From: Flammeovirgaceae bacterium UBA2366
Lineage (GTDB): Bacteria; Bacteroidota; Bacteroidia; Cytophagales; Cyclobacteriaceae
NCBI GenBank assembly: GCA_002344065.1
Contig: DDTK01000014.1
Coordinates: forward strand, 62,001-126,000
Reading direction: 5' to 3'
Length of the DNA stretch: 64,000 bases
Both the position numbers and the translations under genes were made by a program. The notes beneath the pieces were generated by a model that had not been told where the DNA came from, ran no database searches, and saw only the letters and a program-made list of their open reading frames with translations. Positions within the stretch are counted from its first letter, which is position 1; the number at the start of each line of letters is the position of its first letter. Positions 25,414 to 35,088 of this stretch are shown piece by piece.

Positions 25414-27240
25414 TCAAGCCTTCTGGATTTCACTGAGCTTCTTATAAAGGCCATTTTGTTGTACCAGATCATCATGCTTTCCACGCTCCACAATCTGCCC
25501 ATCTTGCAATACAATAATTTCGTCAGCGTGCTGGATAGTACTTAGCCTATGCGCAATAACAACGGAGGTTCGGTTTTTCATCAGGTTGGTAAGGGCGTCC
25601 TGCACTAATCTTTCTGATTCAGAATCCAATGCAGAAGTAGCTTCATCTAAAATAAGGATTGGTGGATTCTTTAACACAGCACGGGCAATTGCTAACCGTT
25701 GTCGTTGACCACCCGAGAGTTTTGATCCGCGATCGCCAATAAGCGTATCATACCTTTCTTCCGTTTGCATAATAAAATCATGCGCATTGGCCACCTTAGC
25801 GGCATGAATCACATCTTCTTCTTTCACATTGGCCATTCCAAAGGCAATGTTATTAAAAATAGTATCGTTGAACAGAATTGATTCTTGTGTTACTACACCC
25901 ATCAGTCCACGTAGTGATTCAAGATCGTAGTCTTGCAAAACTCTTCCATCCAACAAAACTTCACCATGTGTCGGGTCATAAAACCGGGGTATAAGATCGG
26001 CTAATGTAGATTTACCTCCACCAGAAGGCCCCACCAAGGCAATGGTTTTGCCACTCTGAATTTTCAGGTTGATATTTTTCAACACCATATCAGCACCATA
26101 GGTAAATCCTACACCCTTAAATTCAATGCAGTCTTTAAACTCGTTTAGTTTAATTGCATCAGGTTTATTCTTGATAGCAGGCTCAATATCAATAATCCTG
26201 AAAATCCTGTCAGCTGCAACTGTTCCTTTTTGTAACGATGTTATTCCATTAGAGAAATTTTTAGCCGGCTGAATCATGGAGGCGTAGAACACAAGAAATC
26301 CCATAAACTCCTGAGGTTGTAGTTCGCCCGAACCACCCAACACCAAGTTACCGCCATAGTAAAGAATAATGGCTACAATGATTACACCTAATACTTCAGA
26401 CAAGGGAGAAGACAATTCATTCTTCCGTGCTATCGAAAGATTGACTTTTCGGTGATAGCTAGTCTCCTCGTCAATCTTTTTTAGAATAAAGTTGCGTGCG
26501 TTAAAAGCCTTGATTACACGCATACCCCCAAATGTTTCATCAAGGATATTAACAATCCTACCCATCGACTCCTGGCTCTGTTTTGCTTTACGCTTTAACC
26601 GCTTAATAATTTCTGCTACAAGGCCACCGGTTACAGGGAATAATATCAGTGTGAACAGGGTAAGTTTGTACGAAATCGCAAATAAAACCCCAAAGTAGAC
26701 AATCAATGTTACAGGTTCTTTTAGCACAGATTTTAAACTGTTAGCTACTGAAGATTCAACTTCAGACATGTCGTTTGTGAAGCGCGACATTAAGTCGCCT
26801 TTTCGCTGGTTGTTGAAATATCCTATATCAAGGTTAGATACCCTGCCGAAAATATCCATTCGCATATTCTTGACAACATCCACTTTAATCCTAGAGGCGG
26901 TTAACCGTTCAAGATACCGCAGTGTGTTCCCTATAATGATCAGTACAACAATACCAATACAAATAAACAATAAAGTAGTGTGCGCCCCATATTGCTGTAC
27001 GATGGATATGAAGTAATGATTGAATGTTTGTTCAATATATACCTTTGATAATTCAAATTTTTCAGGCAGGGCCGGTACGGTTGTACTTACCACAGGATCG
27101 AAAAGGATTTTAAGCATAGGCATGGTAAGTGCCAGGTACCCTGCACTGAAAATCACTCCAAAAATTGCGTATAGAAAAAACTTCACTATCCTGGATAAAT
27201 ACCCTGGAGCATATTTTAAAATCCGGAAATATATTTTCAT
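25414..27240 (-). CDS. MsbA-like ABC exporter (TM plus NBD)
   Basis: 608 aa. Six-helix transmembrane domain (about 15-345), then a nucleotide-binding domain with Walker A LVGPSGGGKSTLADLI, Q-loop, signature LSGGQRQRLAIARAVL, Walker B PILILDEATSALD and H-loop IAHRLSTI. Half-transporter architecture of the lipid A flippase MsbA, also found in peptide or drug exporters. The context (gmhA and an outer-membrane Wzi-like protein 5 nt upstream) favours a lipid or glycan exporter, but substrate cannot be proven. Confidence 0.92.
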   Translation of the reverse strand: MKIYFRILKYAPGYLSRIVKFFLYAIFGVIFSAGYLALTMPMLKILFDPVVSTTVPALPEKFELSKVYIEQTFNHYFISIVQQYGAHTTLLFICIGIVVLIIIGNTLRYLERLTASRIKVDVVKNMRMDIFGRVSNLDIGYFNNQRKGDLMSRFTNDMSEVESSVANSLKSVLKEPVTLIVYFGVLFAISYKLTLFTLILFPVTGGLVAEIIKRLKRKAKQSQESMGRIVNILDETFGGMRVIKAFNARNFILKKIDEETSYHRKVNLSIARKNELSSPLSEVLGVIIVAIILYYGGNLVLGGSGELQPQEFMGFLVFYASMIQPAKNFSNGITSLQKGTVAADRIFRIIDIEPAIKNKPDAIKLNEFKDCIEFKGVGFTYGADMVLKNINLKIQSGKTIALVGPSGGGKSTLADLIPRFYDPTHGEVLLDGRVLQDYDLESLRGLMGVVTQESILFNDTIFNNIAFGMANVKEEDVIHAAKVANAHDFIMQTEERYDTLIGDRGSKLSGGQRQRLAIARAVLKNPPILILDEATSALDSESERLVQDALTNLMKNRTSVVIAHRLSTIQHADEIIVLQDGQIVERGKHDDLVQQNGLYKKLSEIQKA

Positions 27241-27245
27241 TGAAT

Positions 27246-28967
27246 TTAAAATTCGTACAATCGCTGTGCGATATTCCAGCGTAAAGCTAATGAAGTTATG
27301 GTTGAGTTGTTATTAAAGACCGCAGCAGCACTTTTACTGTTACGGATAGTGGCGGAAACATCTATAAATAAGTTATGTTTCAAGTGCCAACTGGCTGTGA
27401 ACGTTCCCATAATAATTGTGTTGTCTACACCTTGTCCGATCGTGTTTCCAAAATTTGAATCTGTTAAATACGTTTTACGGTAGCTGTTGTTCTTCATGAT
27501 GTCGCTACCGAAATTAAATCCAACTGTATCTCTGCCAATTTGCATGGTTATCACTTTTGCTGCCAGATTAAGCTTAGGCACGGGTTGATACCTGATAATT
27601 CCGATAAACTCTTTGAAATTGGCGCCTAGAGGATGGGCAATAGGTTGATCAAAATTGGAATAGCTTCCGGATTTTGTGTTGTGTGAATAGGTATAAGGTC
27701 TAACGATATTAGTCTCTGCCTGAAGATCAAGATTAGAGACGCCAAACGCATCGATATATTTTGCTCCGGCTTGTACGCCAAATTTGTTAGCCCACCATCC
27801 TTCCCCATCTTTCACAAAATCCAATAAGAACTCATCCAACACAAATTGTCCGTAAAACTGAATATTTTTAAATGCATTCCATTTAAAATCAGCACCCAGA
27901 ATAACGTTGTCGCTGCTACCATTTTGTTGTTCTATAGCCCTGAAAAAAATTACCGGATTCAGATAATCCAGTCGAAAGCTATTGCTGCCATCTTCATTTT
28001 CAGAACCAAACACTACCGACTCGAATAAGCCAAGGTTAAACTTCTTCCCAATATTGATACTTAAATGATGAACCGCTACAAATTTTTCAGGATATCCGTT
28101 CTTCGAACCTTGAGATCCTCCCGAAGTGCCTCTTACATCACCTGTGAATTTATTTAGTAAAAAAAAGTAGTTAAGCTTCCACACCTTAACATTTCCTTTC
28201 AGAAATAAGGCTGGTGGTGAATGATCTGAAAAAATAAGGGAACGCTGACCGTTACCAATAAAGAACCGGTCGTGCCCAAATTGCAGGTTGATGTGTTTTG
28301 TCGCTTCAAATGTTATGTATCCACGAGCCTGAAAAAAATCATACCCCTGATCGCCTTTAAATGTTTTCCAGAATCCTTCATGAGGAATGACAGGGTAATA
28401 CCCCAGCGTACTATCACTTGTGATCGTTTGAGCTATGTAGTTCGGCAGCCTGAACTGGTTTTCAGTCAAGAAAGTATAAAACCCAACTTTTTTATCAATC
28501 ATACCACGCACCTCCAAACCCCTTGAATTGACAAACAACATATCATTCGCTTGCGAATCAGAACCGGCACCCAGGTAGAGTACCGGGTTTACGTGCAAAT
28601 CGATATCCGGTAGATCGACAAATACCAAATCTGATTTCTTTTTATAGAAATATTTCAGAAATGGTTTTCTGCTGTCATTCGTTTCAGGCCGGGACCACTC
28701 CCAGTTGTCGTTATTCATGTAAGCCAGGTTAAACCGGTCAGCTTCAGAACTAAACACGTTTAAACGGGAGGCAGAGTCCAAAAAGGAAATTATATCGGAA
28801 CGTTTGTATGGCTTAATGGTGGTAAAAAGCTGGGGTAATGTGCCGCCAGTCTTAATTTCATACCGATCAATCCAATGGTAGTAGGTTTCATTAAGCGAGG
28901 CATAGTTGCTTTGTGCAACAAGACAAATTGGGCCAAAGGCGAATAAAATTGAAAGGAATTTTCTCAT
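27246..28967 (-). CDS. Capsule-assembly Wzi / gliding RemB-like outer-membrane protein
   Basis: 573 aa with a signal peptide (to about VAQ, residue 19). The mature region is a long beta-rich barrel. The signature INLQFGHDRFFIGNGQRSLI (quoted in part) is what I associate with Wzi/RemB-like proteins, which anchor surface polysaccharide or belong to gliding machinery in Bacteroidota. The barrel ends in alternating strands to LALRWNIAQRLYEF. It is first in the operon with the MsbA-like gene 5 nt downstream. Wzi versus RemB is not resolved. Confidence 0.72.
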   Translation of the reverse strand: MRKFLSILFAFGPICLVAQSNYASLNETYYHWIDRYEIKTGGTLPQLFTTIKPYKRSDIISFLDSASRLNVFSSEADRFNLAYMNNDNWEWSRPETNDSRKPFLKYFYKKKSDLVFVDLPDIDLHVNPVLYLGAGSDSQANDMLFVNSRGLEVRGMIDKKVGFYTFLTENQFRLPNYIAQTITSDSTLGYYPVIPHEGFWKTFKGDQGYDFFQARGYITFEATKHINLQFGHDRFFIGNGQRSLIFSDHSPPALFLKGNVKVWKLNYFFLLNKFTGDVRGTSGGSQGSKNGYPEKFVAVHHLSINIGKKFNLGLFESVVFGSENEDGSNSFRLDYLNPVIFFRAIEQQNGSSDNVILGADFKWNAFKNIQFYGQFVLDEFLLDFVKDGEGWWANKFGVQAGAKYIDAFGVSNLDLQAETNIVRPYTYSHNTKSGSYSNFDQPIAHPLGANFKEFIGIIRYQPVPKLNLAAKVITMQIGRDTVGFNFGSDIMKNNSYRKTYLTDSNFGNTIGQGVDNTIIMGTFTASWHLKHNLFIDVSATIRNSKSAAAVFNNNSTITSLALRWNIAQRLYEF

Positions 28968-28985
28968 TCAACAGTCAGTTCTGGG

Positions 28986-29014
28986 CAAAATACGTAGGTT
29001 AGACTTACAGCCAA
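28986..29014 (-). promoter_or_regulatory. Candidate promoter of the Wzi/RemB-like operon
   Basis: Minus strand TTG (plus 29012-29014), 19 nt, then TATTTTG (plus 28986-28992), close to TAnnTTTG. It lies 19 nt before the ATG at 28967 and shares the 135-bp divergent region with the rpmE2 promoter. Confidence 0.45.
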
Positions 29015-29031
29015 AATTCACAATTCTCTTC

Positions 29032-29061
29032 TTGAAAATAGCTTCCGGCTTATTATCTTTG
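29032..29061 (+). promoter_or_regulatory. Promoter of rpmE2 (TTG-N19-TATCTTTG)
   Basis: TTG at 29032-29034, 19-nt spacer, TATCTTTG at 29054-29061: an exact match to the Bacteroidota housekeeping consensus. The predicted start near 29068 gives a leader of about 35 nt before the L31 ATG at 29103. Confidence 0.7.
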
Positions 29062-29102
29062 CAGTCCGTTAAGGAAAAAACAAGGATTAGAGGCTAAAAA
29101 CG

Positions 29103-29351
29103 ATGAAAAAGGATATTCACCCAGATTACCAGGAAGTTATTTTCCACGATACTTCCAGCGATTTTAAGTTTAAAACACGCTCTACCGTAAAAACCAAGGA
29201 AACCATTACCTGGGAAGACGGTAAACAATACCCATTGGTTAAAGTGGAAGTTAGTTCAGCTTCGCACCCTTTCTTTACTGGTAAGAAATTATTCGTTGAT
29301 ACGGCTGGCCGTGTGGAGAAATTCCAGAAGAAATACCAAAAGAAATCTTAA
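29103..29351 (+). CDS. rpmE2: 50S ribosomal protein L31, type B
   Basis: 82 aa. MKKDIHPDYQEVIFHDTSS and HPFFTGKKLFVDTAGRVEKF identify L31. The CxxC zinc cysteines of type A are absent, so this is the zinc-independent (type B) form used by many Bacteroidota as the main copy. A strong promoter precedes it and a terminator follows, so it is monocistronic. Confidence 0.96.
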   Translation: MKKDIHPDYQEVIFHDTSSDFKFKTRSTVKTKETITWEDGKQYPLVKVEVSSASHPFFTGKKLFVDTAGRVEKFQKKYQKKS

Positions 29352-29372
29352 TCACTTCTTCTTATATGCATG

Positions 29373-29402
29373 AAACCCTGACGGTCCCGTCAGGGTTTTT
29401 TT
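29373..29402 (+). terminator. Rho-independent terminator after rpmE2
   Basis: 11-bp perfect stem (AAACCCTGACG / CGTCAGGGTTT, 29373-29398) with a 4-nt loop, followed by a T tract to 29402. Confidence 0.92.
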
Positions 29403-29425
29403 ATGCCCTTAGCCTTGGTTTCAGC

Positions 29426-29440
29426 CAATAATCATTATTG
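29426..29440. promoter_or_regulatory. 15-bp palindrome before the sugar nucleotidyltransferase gene
   Basis: CAATAATCATTATTG is a perfect palindrome about one central base, 20 nt upstream of the ATG at 29461. It could be an operator or simply an AT-rich coincidence. Confidence 0.25.
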
Positions 29441-29460
29441 TTTCCTCCTATATTTACCGC

Positions 29461-30648
29461 ATGAACATTGTCTTGTTTGACGACCCTTCCATTCGAATTC
29501 AGTTGCTGCCCTTCACCTTTACCCGACCCGTGGCAAAAATACGGGTGGGTATTCTGACAATTGATGAAAAGTGGAGTAGGTGGATTACCGGGAAGACTTC
29601 TTTCCTGACAGAAGAATATCTCTCTGCAAAGTTTCCGGCCAACCATACCGAGGACAATCTCCTCATTAATGGAGCGCTTTGTCCGGATGAAAACCTGGTG
29701 CATGCTTTGAAAGGCCTTTCCAAGGGTTCCGGACTTATTAAAAACGGTATTCGGTTGGCTCTTCGTACCGAAAACGCCAACATGAGTCTCTTTGAAAAGG
29801 CTAACCTCAGTGAATACGAAGGAAATCTTACCCTGATTGATCAGGTATGGAAAATCTTTCAGCAAAATGCTGCGCAACTGCGGGCGGATTTTAAACTGAT
29901 AACCTCGGGTAGAAAATCGCAGGGCGTACAGGATAAACACACTATACGATACAACGAAGAAAATATTTTTATTGAAGAAGGAGTAACCATACGTGCTGCG
30001 GTCTTAAATGCCGAAGATGGCCCGATTTACCTCGGGAAAAATTCTGTCATACAGGAAGGCGCGCTGATAAAAGGTCCTTTTGCCCTGTGCGAAGGTTCGC
30101 ATGTAAACATGGGTGGAAAAATGCGGGGCGATTCTACCATAGGACCGTACTCAAAAGTTGGAGGCGAAATCAGCAACTCGGTTATTTTTGGCTATAGCAA
30201 TAAAGCACACGATGGCTTTTTAGGAAACAGTGTTTTGGGTGAATGGTGCAACCTGGGTGCGGACACCAACACCTCCAACCTGAAAAACAATTACGAGAAT
30301 GTTAAAATCTGGAGTTATGCCAAAGGCGGGTTTGCCGATACAGGTTTGCAGTTTTGCGGATTGATGATGGGCGACCATAGTAAAGCAGGAATTAATACCA
30401 TGTTTAATACGGGTACTGTGGTGGGTGTATCGGCTAATATTTTTGGCGATGGTTTTCCGCGTACGTTTATTCCCTCCTTTGCCTGGGGGGGTGCCAGTGG
30501 GTTTTCAACCTTTCAGCTTGCCAAGGCTTTTGATACCGCCAACAAGGTTATGGCCAGGCGAAATATTTCACTGGACGAAACAGAAAAAAGTGTGCTGAAA
30601 CATATTTTTGAATCAACGGCAGGTAACAGAATTTGGGAGAAGAAGTGA
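29461..30648 (+). CDS. GlmU-like sugar nucleotidyltransferase with beta-helix
   Basis: 395 aa. The N-terminal half (about 1-190) is the NTP_transf_4-type domain seen in Bacteroidota (VLFDDPSIRIQLLPFTFTRPVAKIRVGILTIDEKW). The C-terminal half is a left-handed beta-helix of hexapeptide repeats (GPIYLGKNSVIQEGALIKGP, SKVGGEISNSVIFGYSNKAHDGFLGNS). The fold resembles bifunctional GlmU or glucose-1-phosphate nucleotidyltransferases. The canonical GxGTRM loop is not visible, so activity is inferred from family only. holB-like delta prime starts 1 nt after its stop. Confidence 0.82.
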   Translation: MNIVLFDDPSIRIQLLPFTFTRPVAKIRVGILTIDEKWSRWITGKTSFLTEEYLSAKFPANHTEDNLLINGALCPDENLVHALKGLSKGSGLIKNGIRLALRTENANMSLFEKANLSEYEGNLTLIDQVWKIFQQNAAQLRADFKLITSGRKSQGVQDKHTIRYNEENIFIEEGVTIRAAVLNAEDGPIYLGKNSVIQEGALIKGPFALCEGSHVNMGGKMRGDSTIGPYSKVGGEISNSVIFGYSNKAHDGFLGNSVLGEWCNLGADTNTSNLKNNYENVKIWSYAKGGFADTGLQFCGLMMGDHSKAGINTMFNTGTVVGVSANIFGDGFPRTFIPSFAWGGASGFSTFQLAKAFDTANKVMARRNISLDETEKSVLKHIFESTAGNRIWEKK

Positions 30649-30649
30649 T

Positions 30650-31768
30650 ATGAAGTTTAGCGCTGTTCCAGGTTTATCGTCTGTTAAAACCTTGCTTGTT
30701 GAATCTATAAAAAATCAGCACGCAGCACACGCCCAACTTTTTGCCGGTGCAGAGGGTGCTCTGAATCTTCCACTTGCGCTCGCGTATGCCACTTACTTGC
30801 ATTGCGAACAGAAAGGTGATGATGCCTGTGGTACTTGTCCTGCCTGCAGCAAAAGTCTGAAGTACATTCACCCCGATACGCATTTTGTTTTTCCTTTGAA
30901 CAATATTAAAAACGATAAGGACGAAGAACGATTTAAATCTGAAATCCTCAAATCGTGGCGAGCATTTTTAACCGAGCAACCCTTCGGAAATCTTTCCGAC
31001 TGGATTGGTTACTATGGAGGTGAGGACAAACAAGCTTTTATTTCGCGTGATGAAAGTAGGGAGATTATAAAAACGCTATCCCTAAAACCTTTTGAAAGCC
31101 CGGTGAAGGTAATGATCATCTGGCAACCTGAACTGATGCACCCCTCGGCAGCCAATGGCATTTTAAAAATTCTGGAAGAACCCGCTCCGCACACTTATTT
31201 TATTCTGGTGACCAACGCGGCCGACCAGTTGCTGCCAACGATTATATCCCGTACACAAATAATTTCTGTACCCCTATTGCACGATAGCGAAGTACAATCC
31301 TATTTAACTGATCAATCTGTTGAACCAAAAAAGGCAGCGCATCTCACCCAATTGGCTGAAGGCAATCTTAATTTAGCACTAAAGCTAATAGACAATGAAG
31401 AAGATGACCATGCCCAGCGCTTTGCTGAGTGGATGAGGGCCTGCTTCAAAAAGAATTTTGCCGGCCTGGTAGCGCTTTCGGATGAGTACCACAACCTGGA
31501 CAAACTAGGTCAGCGTAACATGATGCAATACAGCATGAATATGATTCGGGAGGTGCTGCTTCAAAAGTCAGGAGCCACAGCTATTCAACGTTCGCAAGGT
31601 GAGGAAAGAAAATTCATTCAGGACTTCAGCAAAGTTATGGATGTAAAAAAAATGGAGCAGGCATACCGCATGTTAAACGATGCCAGCTACCACCTGGAAC
31701 GCAACGGAAGCGCCAAAATGATTTTTATGGATCTCTCGCTGCAACTCGCCCGTGTGATTAATCCCTGA
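30650..31768 (+). CDS. DNA polymerase III delta prime subunit
   Basis: 372 aa from ATG 30650, preceded by a purine-rich GGGAGAAGAAG within the upstream gene. AAA+ clamp-loader subunit: zinc module with C52, C60, C63, C66 (ACGTCPAC), sensor-like HPSAANGILKILEEPAP, and the SRTQ motif near ISRTQIISVPL, as in holB/DnaX-like proteins. The Walker A is degenerate (LFAGAEGALNLPLA), as expected for delta prime rather than DnaX. Confidence 0.9.
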   Translation: MKFSAVPGLSSVKTLLVESIKNQHAAHAQLFAGAEGALNLPLALAYATYLHCEQKGDDACGTCPACSKSLKYIHPDTHFVFPLNNIKNDKDEERFKSEILKSWRAFLTEQPFGNLSDWIGYYGGEDKQAFISRDESREIIKTLSLKPFESPVKVMIIWQPELMHPSAANGILKILEEPAPHTYFILVTNAADQLLPTIISRTQIISVPLLHDSEVQSYLTDQSVEPKKAAHLTQLAEGNLNLALKLIDNEEDDHAQRFAEWMRACFKKNFAGLVALSDEYHNLDKLGQRNMMQYSMNMIREVLLQKSGATAIQRSQGEERKFIQDFSKVMDVKKMEQAYRMLNDASYHLERNGSAKMIFMDLSLQLARVINP

Positions 31769-31795
31769 TTTAATAATTCAGATGTTGAAAATATT

Positions 31796-31803
31796 TATTT
31801 TTG
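31796..31803 (+). promoter_or_regulatory. Candidate -7 element of the cyclophilin gene
   Basis: TATTTTTG matches TAnnTTTG, 25 nt before the ATG at 31829. There is no TTG at the usual upstream distance. Confidence 0.4.
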
Positions 31804-31828
31804 AAACTTATTTAACAAACCGTATTGT

Positions 31829-32710
31829 ATGAACCGTGTACTTACTTCCTTTCTGATCATATCGTTTATTATTACCAGTTGTGCCCAAAAGAAAAATCAC
31901 GACTATGTTATAACCATCAAAACCAATTACGGTGATATGGTGGCCATTTTATATGATGAAACACCAAAGCATAAAGCAAACTTTATTAAGTTGGTTAAGG
32001 AAAAATATTATGACAGCCTTTTGTTTCACCGGGTTATTGAAGAGTTTATGATTCAGGGCGGTGATCCAAACTCTAAAAAGGCACAGGTTGGCCAATCCTT
32101 AGGTAATGGCGGACCGGGCTACACTGTAGACGCAGAATTTAATACGAAATTTTTTCATGAAAAAGGGGCCTTTTCTGCAGCACGTTTGGGTGATCAGGCC
32201 AATCCAACCAAAGCCAGCAGTGGAAGTCAATTCTACATCGTTCAGGGAAAAAAATATACGGATGAGGAAATTACACAACTTGAACAAGGCATTCAGTACA
32301 ACCGAAAAAATCAGGCCCTCCGCGATGTTCTTTTCCTGCCGGAATATGAAGAGGTTCGCAATTTAGTGGTACGCAAACAACAGGAAGGGGATGGCGCCTG
32401 GCTTGGATCCTTTTTTGAAAAGGCTGATACGCTGATACAAAAAGTGAAAAAGGATTATCGACCCTTTGCATTTTCTGAAGCACAAAAAGCCCGCTATAAA
32501 GAAGTAGGCGGAGCACCTCACCTGGATGGAGATTATACCGTATTCGGAAAAGTTATTCAGGGACTTGATGTTATCGATAAAATTGCGGCCGTATCCAAAG
32601 GCCCGGGTGATCGACCTATGGAGGATGTTCGTATGTTCGTTACTGTAGAGGAAATGTCCAAAAGTAAAATAGAAAAAACGTACGGATACAAATATCCGGA
32701 AAGCAAATAA
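31829..32710 (+). CDS. Peptidylprolyl isomerase, cyclophilin-type lipoprotein
   Basis: 293 aa. A lipoprotein signal peptide ends IITSC (Cys18). The cyclophilin domain follows: FHRVIEEFMIQGGDPN, GNGGPGYTVDAEF, SGSQFYIVQGKKYT. The domain is split by an insertion of about 90 helical residues (EITQLEQGIQYN...AFSEAQKARYKEVG) before the last strands (YTVFGKVIQGLDVIDKIAAV). It probably folds periplasmic or outer-membrane proteins. The insertion is common in Bacteroidota homologues. Confidence 0.9.
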   Translation: MNRVLTSFLIISFIITSCAQKKNHDYVITIKTNYGDMVAILYDETPKHKANFIKLVKEKYYDSLLFHRVIEEFMIQGGDPNSKKAQVGQSLGNGGPGYTVDAEFNTKFFHEKGAFSAARLGDQANPTKASSGSQFYIVQGKKYTDEEITQLEQGIQYNRKNQALRDVLFLPEYEEVRNLVVRKQQEGDGAWLGSFFEKADTLIQKVKKDYRPFAFSEAQKARYKEVGGAPHLDGDYTVFGKVIQGLDVIDKIAAVSKGPGDRPMEDVRMFVTVEEMSKSKIEKTYGYKYPESK

Positions 32711-32711
32711 A

Positions 32712-33611
32712 ATGCGCATACTGATTACGGGTGCCAACGGTTTGCTTGGGCAAAAACTAATTACGTTGCTACAACCGCAACCTAATGTGCAACTCATCGC
32801 CACGGCTCAACGCCCATTGGTAACGCCATTAGTGAACGGTGAGTTTCGCCTCTTGGATATCTCCGATCAGAAACAGGTTGATCAGGTGATCAGGAATACC
32901 AAACCGGAAGTGATCATTAACACAGCAGCCATGACTAACGTTGATCGCTGTGAAACGGAGCGAGAAGCCTGTTGGCAGGCTAATGTAACGGCCGTTCAAT
33001 ACCTGGTTGAGGCTTGCGGGAACCATAAAATCCATCTTATCCACGTATCCACTGATTTTATTTTCGATGGTAAGGAAGGACCATTGGATGAATCGGCAGT
33101 GCCCGATCCGGTTAATTACTATGGAGAAAGTAAACTTGCAGCTGAAGAACTGATCAGAAAGAGTTCTATTTCGTGGTGTATTCTTCGCACTGTTTTGGTG
33201 TACGGTGTATCAACCGATATGAGCCGATCCAACATTGTGTTGTGGGTAAAGAAAAGTCTGGAAGAAGGGAAGACTTTAAACGTAGTGAATGATCAATGGC
33301 GAACACCAACACTAGCCGAAGATTTAGCTATGGGGTGCTGGTTAGCTGCACAAAAAAAAGCTGAAGGTATTTATCATGTGTCGGGCAAAGATTTTTTAAG
33401 CCCGTTTGATATTGCCCTCAAGACTGCACATTTTTTTAAACTTGATGCATCGTTAATCAAACCCACTGATTCAACGCAATTCAAACAACCGGCCAGAAGG
33501 CCATTGAAGACCGGCTTTGTGATTGATAAGGCCAGGAAAGAATTGGGGTATGCACCACACAGTTTCGAAGAAGGACTGAAAGTACTGAGTACCCAGCTAA
33601 CCTTGGTATAA
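32712..33611 (+). CDS. RmlD-like NAD(P)-dependent sugar reductase
   Basis: 299 aa. Rossmann motif GANGLLGQKL at 7-16, catalytic YYGESKLAAEELI (YxxxK), and the RmlD substrate-binding segment (STDFIFDGKEGPLDESAVPDP). dTDP-4-dehydrorhamnose reductase is the nearest family; a general SDR acting on sugar nucleotides is possible because no rmlABC genes adjoin it. It starts 2 nt after the cyclophilin stop. Confidence 0.85.
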   Translation: MRILITGANGLLGQKLITLLQPQPNVQLIATAQRPLVTPLVNGEFRLLDISDQKQVDQVIRNTKPEVIINTAAMTNVDRCETEREACWQANVTAVQYLVEACGNHKIHLIHVSTDFIFDGKEGPLDESAVPDPVNYYGESKLAAEELIRKSSISWCILRTVLVYGVSTDMSRSNIVLWVKKSLEEGKTLNVVNDQWRTPTLAEDLAMGCWLAAQKKAEGIYHVSGKDFLSPFDIALKTAHFFKLDASLIKPTDSTQFKQPARRPLKTGFVIDKARKELGYAPHSFEEGLKVLSTQLTLV

Positions 33612-33683
33612 TACAGTTTTGTATTGTCGGTTAATTTTATCAATCTTACCCGCTTAAACTAACCATCCCTTAATCTATATACT

Positions 33684-35078
33684 ATGTCAATTCAAGCATC
33701 TGAAAATCGTGGCCAGTGGGGCTCAAAGTTTGGTTTCATTATGGCTGCCGCTGGCTCTGCGGTGGGCCTGGGCAACATCTGGCGGTTTCCTTATATAACC
33801 GGTCAAAATGGTGGTGGCGCTTTTGTGTTTGTTTATATCCTGTGTGTGCTGTTGGTTGGTTTGCCACTTTTGTACAATGAAACAGCCTTGGGTCGTCTTA
33901 CCGGAAAAAATACAGTGGGCGCTTTTAAAGACACCGGAGCCAATAAGTTTTGGCAAATAACAGCTGGTTTTCTTGCGCTATCGGTTAGCTTTTTTGTACT
34001 CACCTATTATGGAGTAATTGCCGGCTGGACAATCGGTTATATTATCAGTGAGTTCACCGACTTTATTAAAGACTTTGAAACCTTCCGTTCGAATGCACTT
34101 TATGTAATACCTTTCTTTGCTTTGTTCATGGTCATCACGGTTTACATCGTTCAGGCGGGAGTATCCGGAGGTATTGAGAAAGCCTCAAAAATATTGATGC
34201 CTGTTCTCTTTATCCTGATTGTTCTGGTGATCTTCAGAAGTATAACCCTACCGGGCGCCATGGAGGGTGTAAAATATTACCTGACGCCAGACTTTGCGAA
34301 GATAAACGGCAATACCATTCTGGCTGCATTAGGTCAGGCGTTCTTCTCTTTGTCTATTGGTTGGGGGATTATGATTACATACGGATCGTACTTACCGAAA
34401 AGCAATAACATTATCAGTAGTGGATTGTGGGTTGGCTCAATGGATACACTTGTAGCGTTGCTGGGGGGCTTGATGATTTTTCCTGCCGTATTTGCGTTCG
34501 GTAAAGATCCTGCAGGCGGAACAACCCTTGTGTTTCAAGTGTTACCCGAAATATTTAATTCCATGCCTACCGGAGGTAACATAGTTGGCGCACTGTTTTT
34601 TCTTCTGCTTTGTATTGCTGCCCTCACTTCTTCCATTTCCATGATTGAGGTGCCGGCCTCGTATTTAATTGATGAAAAGAAGTGGAGCCGTAAAAAAGCA
34701 TCCTGGATTATCGGTATCCTGGCATTTCTTATCGGTATTCCTTCAGCACTTTCCGGTGGAGCTTCTTCATTCTTTACCAATATCAGTTTAAACTTCTTTG
34801 GTACTACCAAAACTGGTTTTCTGGATATTATGGATGCCTTGTTCGGCACCTTATTCATCGTTATTGTATGTTTGATGACGGCTCTGTATGTAGGTTGGGT
34901 ATTGAAACCTCAAAAGGTTTCGGAAGAAATCGGACTGGGTTCACCCTTCTACCATAAGAAACTTGTGTTCGGTCTATCACCTTCACAAATGTGGATATTC
35001 TTTATCAAGTTTATTTGCCCCATAGTGATATTGCTGGTGCTATTAGCAACGGTAGGTGTTATTGAGGCTGACGTTTAA
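33684..35078 (+). CDS. Sodium-dependent transporter, NSS/SNF family
   Basis: 464 aa, about 11 membrane helices. Begins WGSKFGFIMAAAGSAVGLGNIWRFPYITGQNGGGAFV (partly quoted), the hallmark of neurotransmitter:sodium symporters, which import amino acids or amines with Na+. Substrate is not predictable. A terminator for this gene lies inside the 3' end of the convergent phosphatase gene. Confidence 0.93.
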   Translation: MSIQASENRGQWGSKFGFIMAAAGSAVGLGNIWRFPYITGQNGGGAFVFVYILCVLLVGLPLLYNETALGRLTGKNTVGAFKDTGANKFWQITAGFLALSVSFFVLTYYGVIAGWTIGYIISEFTDFIKDFETFRSNALYVIPFFALFMVITVYIVQAGVSGGIEKASKILMPVLFILIVLVIFRSITLPGAMEGVKYYLTPDFAKINGNTILAALGQAFFSLSIGWGIMITYGSYLPKSNNIISSGLWVGSMDTLVALLGGLMIFPAVFAFGKDPAGGTTLVFQVLPEIFNSMPTGGNIVGALFFLLLCIAALTSSISMIEVPASYLIDEKKWSRKKASWIIGILAFLIGIPSALSGGASSFFTNISLNFFGTTKTGFLDIMDALFGTLFIVIVCLMTALYVGWVLKPQKVSEEIGLGSPFYHKKLVFGLSPSQMWIFFIKFICPIVILLVLLATVGVIEADV

Positions 35079-35088
35079 GGAACTTTAG

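Noticed and set aside
29401..29940. 179-aa minus-strand frame opposite the sugar nucleotidyltransferase
   Set aside because: Overlaps a gene with clear hexapeptide repeats; no recognisable domain.
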